Source: JACRCT01 sp049841135 (GTDB lineage: Bacteria > Myxococcota > Myxococcia > Myxococcales > UBA5297). From it: a stretch of 64,000 nucleotides of DNA. Made by a program: the position numbers and the translations under genes. How positions within the stretch are numbered: the first letter of the stretch is position 1; each line of letters begins with the position of its first letter. The stretch spans positions 682,001-746,000 of the forward strand of contig JASGHK010000005.1 of assembly GCA_049841135.1 (NCBI GenBank), in the 5' to 3' direction. Below the pieces are notes generated by a model. It saw only the letters and a list, made by a program, of their open reading frames with translations. It ran no database searches and was not told the origin of the DNA. Below, one piece after another: positions 61,277 through 64,000 of this stretch.

Positions 61277-61314
61277 CGAAGGTCCTCCCTTTGCCCGAAA
61301 GACGGCGTCCTCGT

Positions 61315-63252
61315 TCACCGCTCGTAGATCCCGAGGTCCGGACCGCCGCCCTGCGGAATGCTCGTGCCCGCCCGGTCCTGCGCGACGCCCGACACGACTG
61401 CGCCGCTGTCGATGGCAGGCGATCCCGCCAAGACGTGGAAGTCACCGCCCGCGGCATCGACGAACTTCGGGTCGCCGACGAGGTCCTCGGCACCGAACGC
61501 CGTCCCGGAGGAATGCAAGTTGTGGCTCGTGGAGTGTGGCGTCCCCGAGTAGACCGAGTCGCCCGGACGCGACAGGAAGAAGATGTTGTTGGTCGCGTCG
61601 ACCTTCTGGTTCCCGCTGAGCTGGCGCGGGACGTCGTAGAAGACGTTGTTGGCGACGGCGCAGGTCGCGCCGGCGCTCTGGCCGCAGAAGACTCCGTTCG
61701 GGATGGCGGCCAGGACGTTGCCGTAGATTCGGATCGCCGGGCTGTGCACCCAGAGCCCGAACACCTTGGCGTCGTGCCCGTCGACGACGCCGTCCGCGGG
61801 GACCGGCGTGAGCCCGGGGGCCACGGTGTTGTAGCGGAAGGTCATCCCCGTCGACTCGTAGGCGGAGTAGAAGGCCGTGCCGTCGGGCCGGGGCGGGAAC
61901 AGCAAGTTGTGCTCCACGGTCCCGCCCGAGGCCTCGGTGGCGATGAGGCAGAACTTGTTGCCGGTGTGCGAGCGGTCGAGCTTGCTGTGGTGGACCCGGA
62001 AGGTGGTCACGCGGTTGAACTGGATGCCGTCGCCGCCGGCGGCCGTCTCGTCGGTCCAGGGCGGCTGCCAGTTCTGGTTCACGTGGTGGACGTGCGCGTA
62101 GCCCACCTCCACGTCCTCCGCGTCCTGGATGAACATCCCGTCGTCCAGGACGTGGTGCACCTCGGTGTACAGGATCCGGTGGTGCTTGTTCGGCGCGCCG
62201 TTGGCGATGCGCAGGCCCCACTGGCCTCCGTGCAGCGCGCAGTCGTCGACGACGTTCGAGTCGGTGTTGTTCTTGATGTGGACGCTGCAACTCGCCGCCG
62301 TCGTGGCGCCCAGGTCCAGGTCGCGCACGGTGACGCCGTTAGCGCCGATGACCACCGTCTTGTTCGACCCGGTGTAGGCGATGGCCGGCCGCGCCCCCGC
62401 ACCGTAGGCCCCGACCAGGACGTCGTCGACGAAGTAGTCGAGCGAGGTGGTCTCGGTCGTGGTGGTGCCTCGCCTCTGCAGGTAGGCCTTGCCCGAAGCC
62501 CACTTGTTGCCGACGCCCGCCCAGGATTTGAAGGGGTGCGCCCGCGTGCCGTCCGCTCCGGTGGCGCTGGCGTTCGGGTCGACGAAGACCACCTTCGAGG
62601 CGTCGCGCACGTCGATGCGCATCACGGCGGTGTCGGTGGCCTGGGCGACGACGCGGGTCTCGACGCTGTAGATCGAGGGCGTGAGCGCCGCGGCGTTGGC
62701 CACGGTGAGCTCGCCGGTCGAGGCGCCGATGGCGAAGGCGTTCCCGGTGTTGCCGCCGACGATGGAGTAGGCCGGGCTCACGAGAATGACCGTGGGGTGG
62801 TGCTTGGCGTTGCCGACGGTGTCGCCGTTCTCGGCGTTGCTGGGGATGACGAAGTCCTGGTCGTCGATGAAGGTGCCGTCGATGGGCGGCGGGACGAGCT
62901 GGCAGCGGCTGTCGCAGCCGAAGGGGACGTCGCACTGCTCCCCGGGTTCGAGGACGCCGTTGCCGCAGCTCGCGTCGGGCGCTGTCCCGGCATCGGAGCC
63001 CGGGTTCGGCTCTCCTGCATCTCCGCCTGGGACCGAGCCTCCGGCGTCCCACCCGGGAGTGGAAGTGGCTGCGTCCGGGCCTGGATTCGAGCTCGAGGCG
63101 TCGAGCCCTGGATTCGAAGTGCTTGCGTCCAGGGCTGACGACGAGCTCGCGGCATCCGGCGTTCCGGGCGGCGGCTGGTCACAACCTCCGAGGAGGAGAA
63201 GTCCGAGCGCGAGCATCGCTGCGGGGAAGAGCTTCACCGTTCTCGAGTGCAT
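61315..63252 (-). CDS. secreted beta-helix lipoprotein with cadherin-like domain
   Basis: Intact, 645 residues. Lipobox LLGGC is followed by a ~65-residue linker with repeats (DASTSNPGL, DASSSNPGP). A Cys-rich block (CGNGVLEPGEQCDVPFGCDS) typical of myxobacterial surface proteins comes next. Residues ~130-215 look cadherin-like (GDTVGNAKHHPTVI, FAIGASTGELTVANAAAL). From ~220 a right-handed beta-helix follows (TVVIGANGVTVRDLDLGA, SNVVDDCALHGGQWGLRIAN, HRILYTEVHHVLDDGMF, IRIYGNVLAAIPNGVFCGQ). A polysaccharide-binding or lyase role fits the fold, but no active site is assigned. A segment is duplicated at 57706-57830. Confidence 0.85.
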   Translation of the reverse strand: MHSRTVKLFPAAMLALGLLLLGGCDQPPPGTPDAASSSSALDASTSNPGLDASSSNPGPDAATSTPGWDAGGSVPGGDAGEPNPGSDAGTAPDASCGNGVLEPGEQCDVPFGCDSRCQLVPPPIDGTFIDDQDFVIPSNAENGDTVGNAKHHPTVILVSPAYSIVGGNTGNAFAIGASTGELTVANAAALTPSIYSVETRVVAQATDTAVMRIDVRDASKVVFVDPNASATGADGTRAHPFKSWAGVGNKWASGKAYLQRRGTTTTETTSLDYFVDDVLVGAYGAGARPAIAYTGSNKTVVIGANGVTVRDLDLGATTAASCSVHIKNNTDSNVVDDCALHGGQWGLRIANGAPNKHHRILYTEVHHVLDDGMFIQDAEDVEVGYAHVHHVNQNWQPPWTDETAAGGDGIQFNRVTTFRVHHSKLDRSHTGNKFCLIATEASGGTVEHNLLFPPRPDGTAFYSAYESTGMTFRYNTVAPGLTPVPADGVVDGHDAKVFGLWVHSPAIRIYGNVLAAIPNGVFCGQSAGATCAVANNVFYDVPRQLSGNQKVDATNNIFFLSRPGDSVYSGTPHSTSHNLHSSGTAFGAEDLVGDPKFVDAAGGDFHVLAGSPAIDSGAVVSGVAQDRAGTSIPQGGGPDLGIYER

Positions 63253-63310
63253 GACCCCTCCTGCGTGCTGGCCGAAGACGGCCTCGTCAGCCTGAGCTGC
63301 TCAGGCCGGT

Positions 63311-64000
63311 TTACTGATACCCGACCGCGTCACCCTGAGCGGATGTGGAGAGCGGCGGTCCCGCGGGGGTCTTTGCGAGCTTCGCGAAGGAGCTGCAATC
63401 GCCGCCTGGCGAGATGGCGGTCAGCGCCAGCGTGTCCCGATCGGGGATGGCCACTGCGAGCTCCTCACCCTCTTTCAGCAGGCCCGGCAACAGCAGCAGC
63501 CGCGCGGCGTCGAAGGTGTCCAGGGTCTTGATCACCGAGACGGCCTTCTGGTCGACGGCCAGGCGCAGGTCGGGCGACTTCTTCTGCAGGTTGGCCAGTG
63601 CGCGCGCGTGCAGCGCTTCGGCATCGATCCCGAGACTCGCCCGGTGGTCCTCGGTGAGGAAGGCGACGCTCGCCGGGAAGTCGAGGACGTAGACCACGAC
63701 CAGCTCGAGCCCCTCGAGGGCGCGATAGGGCAACGGCACGGGCTGGCCCGAGAGGAAGGCCGGCTCCACCAGCCGCGGCAGGATGCGGTCGCCGTCGCGC
63801 TCGAGCGAGACCTCGCCTTGCGCCAAGCGGAGCGCATCGTGGGCCCCGGCGAGGGTCTGGCGATAGACGTCCTGTCGTTGCTCGAGCGTCGAGGAGGTTC
63901 CCAGGTCGGCGATGCGCTGGTAGAGCGGCACGAGGTTGAGCGTGAGGGACTCGCCGGCGCCGCCCTTGAGCACGAGCGTGCTCGCGCTCTCCGACACGAC
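63311..64000 (-). CDS. DUF1444 family protein, 5' end outside window
   Basis: 229 residues are visible and the frame is open to the right edge, so the N-terminus is probably missing. The pattern VEPAFLSGQPVPLPYRALEG, VVVYVLDFPASVAFLTEDH, LGIDAEALHARALANLQK and LLLLPGLLKEGEELAVAIPDR is that of DUF1444, a cytoplasmic family of unknown function found in Bacillus and Myxococcota. It is 58 bases downstream of the beta-helix gene's start and points away from it. Confidence 0.75.
   Translation of the reverse strand, partial: VVSESASTLVLKGGAGESLTLNLVPLYQRIADLGTSSTLEQRQDVYRQTLAGAHDALRLAQGEVSLERDGDRILPRLVEPAFLSGQPVPLPYRALEGLELVVVYVLDFPASVAFLTEDHRASLGIDAEALHARALANLQKKSPDLRLAVDQKAVSVIKTLDTFDAARLLLLPGLLKEGEELAVAIPDRDTLALTAISPGGDCSSFAKLAKTPAGPPLSTSAQGDAVGYQ

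Overview
The window looks like chromosomal DNA of a myxobacterium or close relative (Myxococcota). It is about 70% G+C and rich in secreted lipoproteins with Asp/Ala/Pro/Gly-rich linkers after the lipobox cysteine. Several secreted proteins end in a short Cys-Gly-Cys-rich patch, one membrane helix and an Arg-rich tail (MYXO-CTERM-like). An ECF-sigma/FecR-TPR cluster and DUF2378-like and TIGR02996-type proteins fit the same group. I see no rRNA, tRNA or CRISPR array.

A caution applies throughout: about one gene in three carries an isolated +1 or -1 shift. On both sides of each shift the sequence reads as one continuous domain, and many shifts lie in or near short G/C runs. This is most easily explained by indel errors in a long-read assembly. 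I give such genes as one CDS and mark the shift.

Layout. 0-5 kb: a partial TPR lipoprotein, a secreted lipoprotein, a DUF2378-like gene and a MYXO-CTERM beta-helix protein flanked by hairpin-bearing repeats, including a 62-bp tandem array. 5-13 kb: a convergent pair consisting of a DA1-type peptidase carrying a degenerate TerY-like vWA domain and zinc ribbons, and a roughly 2,030-residue DUF4011-helicase-Vsr-DUF3320 protein (Hhe-like defence protein). 13-26 kb: an accessory stretch of small lipoproteins, orphan immunity-like genes (DUF2199, DUF4240), gene remnants and short partial copies of genes found elsewhere in the window. 26-34 kb: a tightly packed yfa-type alpha-2-macroglobulin operon. 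34-39 kb: secreted protein, ECF sigma factor, FecR/TPR protein and DUF5122 beta-propeller lipoprotein. 39-43 kb: a second beta-helix MYXO-CTERM protein and a lipoprotein endonuclease/exonuclease/phosphatase. 43-46 kb: a TerY-P triad (vWA, PP2C, kinase), followed by a convergent TIGR02996 protein. 48-53 kb: lipoproteins, a trypsin-like protease, a porin-like protein and a BASS-type transporter. 53-57.5 kb: GH63-like and GH13 glycoside hydrolases. 57.5-64 kb: an IS21-family element wedged between a DUF7710-like gene and a SUKH gene, a third beta-helix lipoprotein and a DUF1444 gene running off the end.

The strongest candidate for something new is the DA1-type peptidase at 5220-6706. Its N-terminal half aligns by eye with the TerY protein at 43 kb. 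Its zinc ribbon plus 'FPHHLG' module recurs at the C-terminus of the TerY-P kinase at 45 kb. The two loci may therefore belong to one wider stress or defence network, with the peptidase as an effector or regulator beside an Hhe-like helicase-nuclease.
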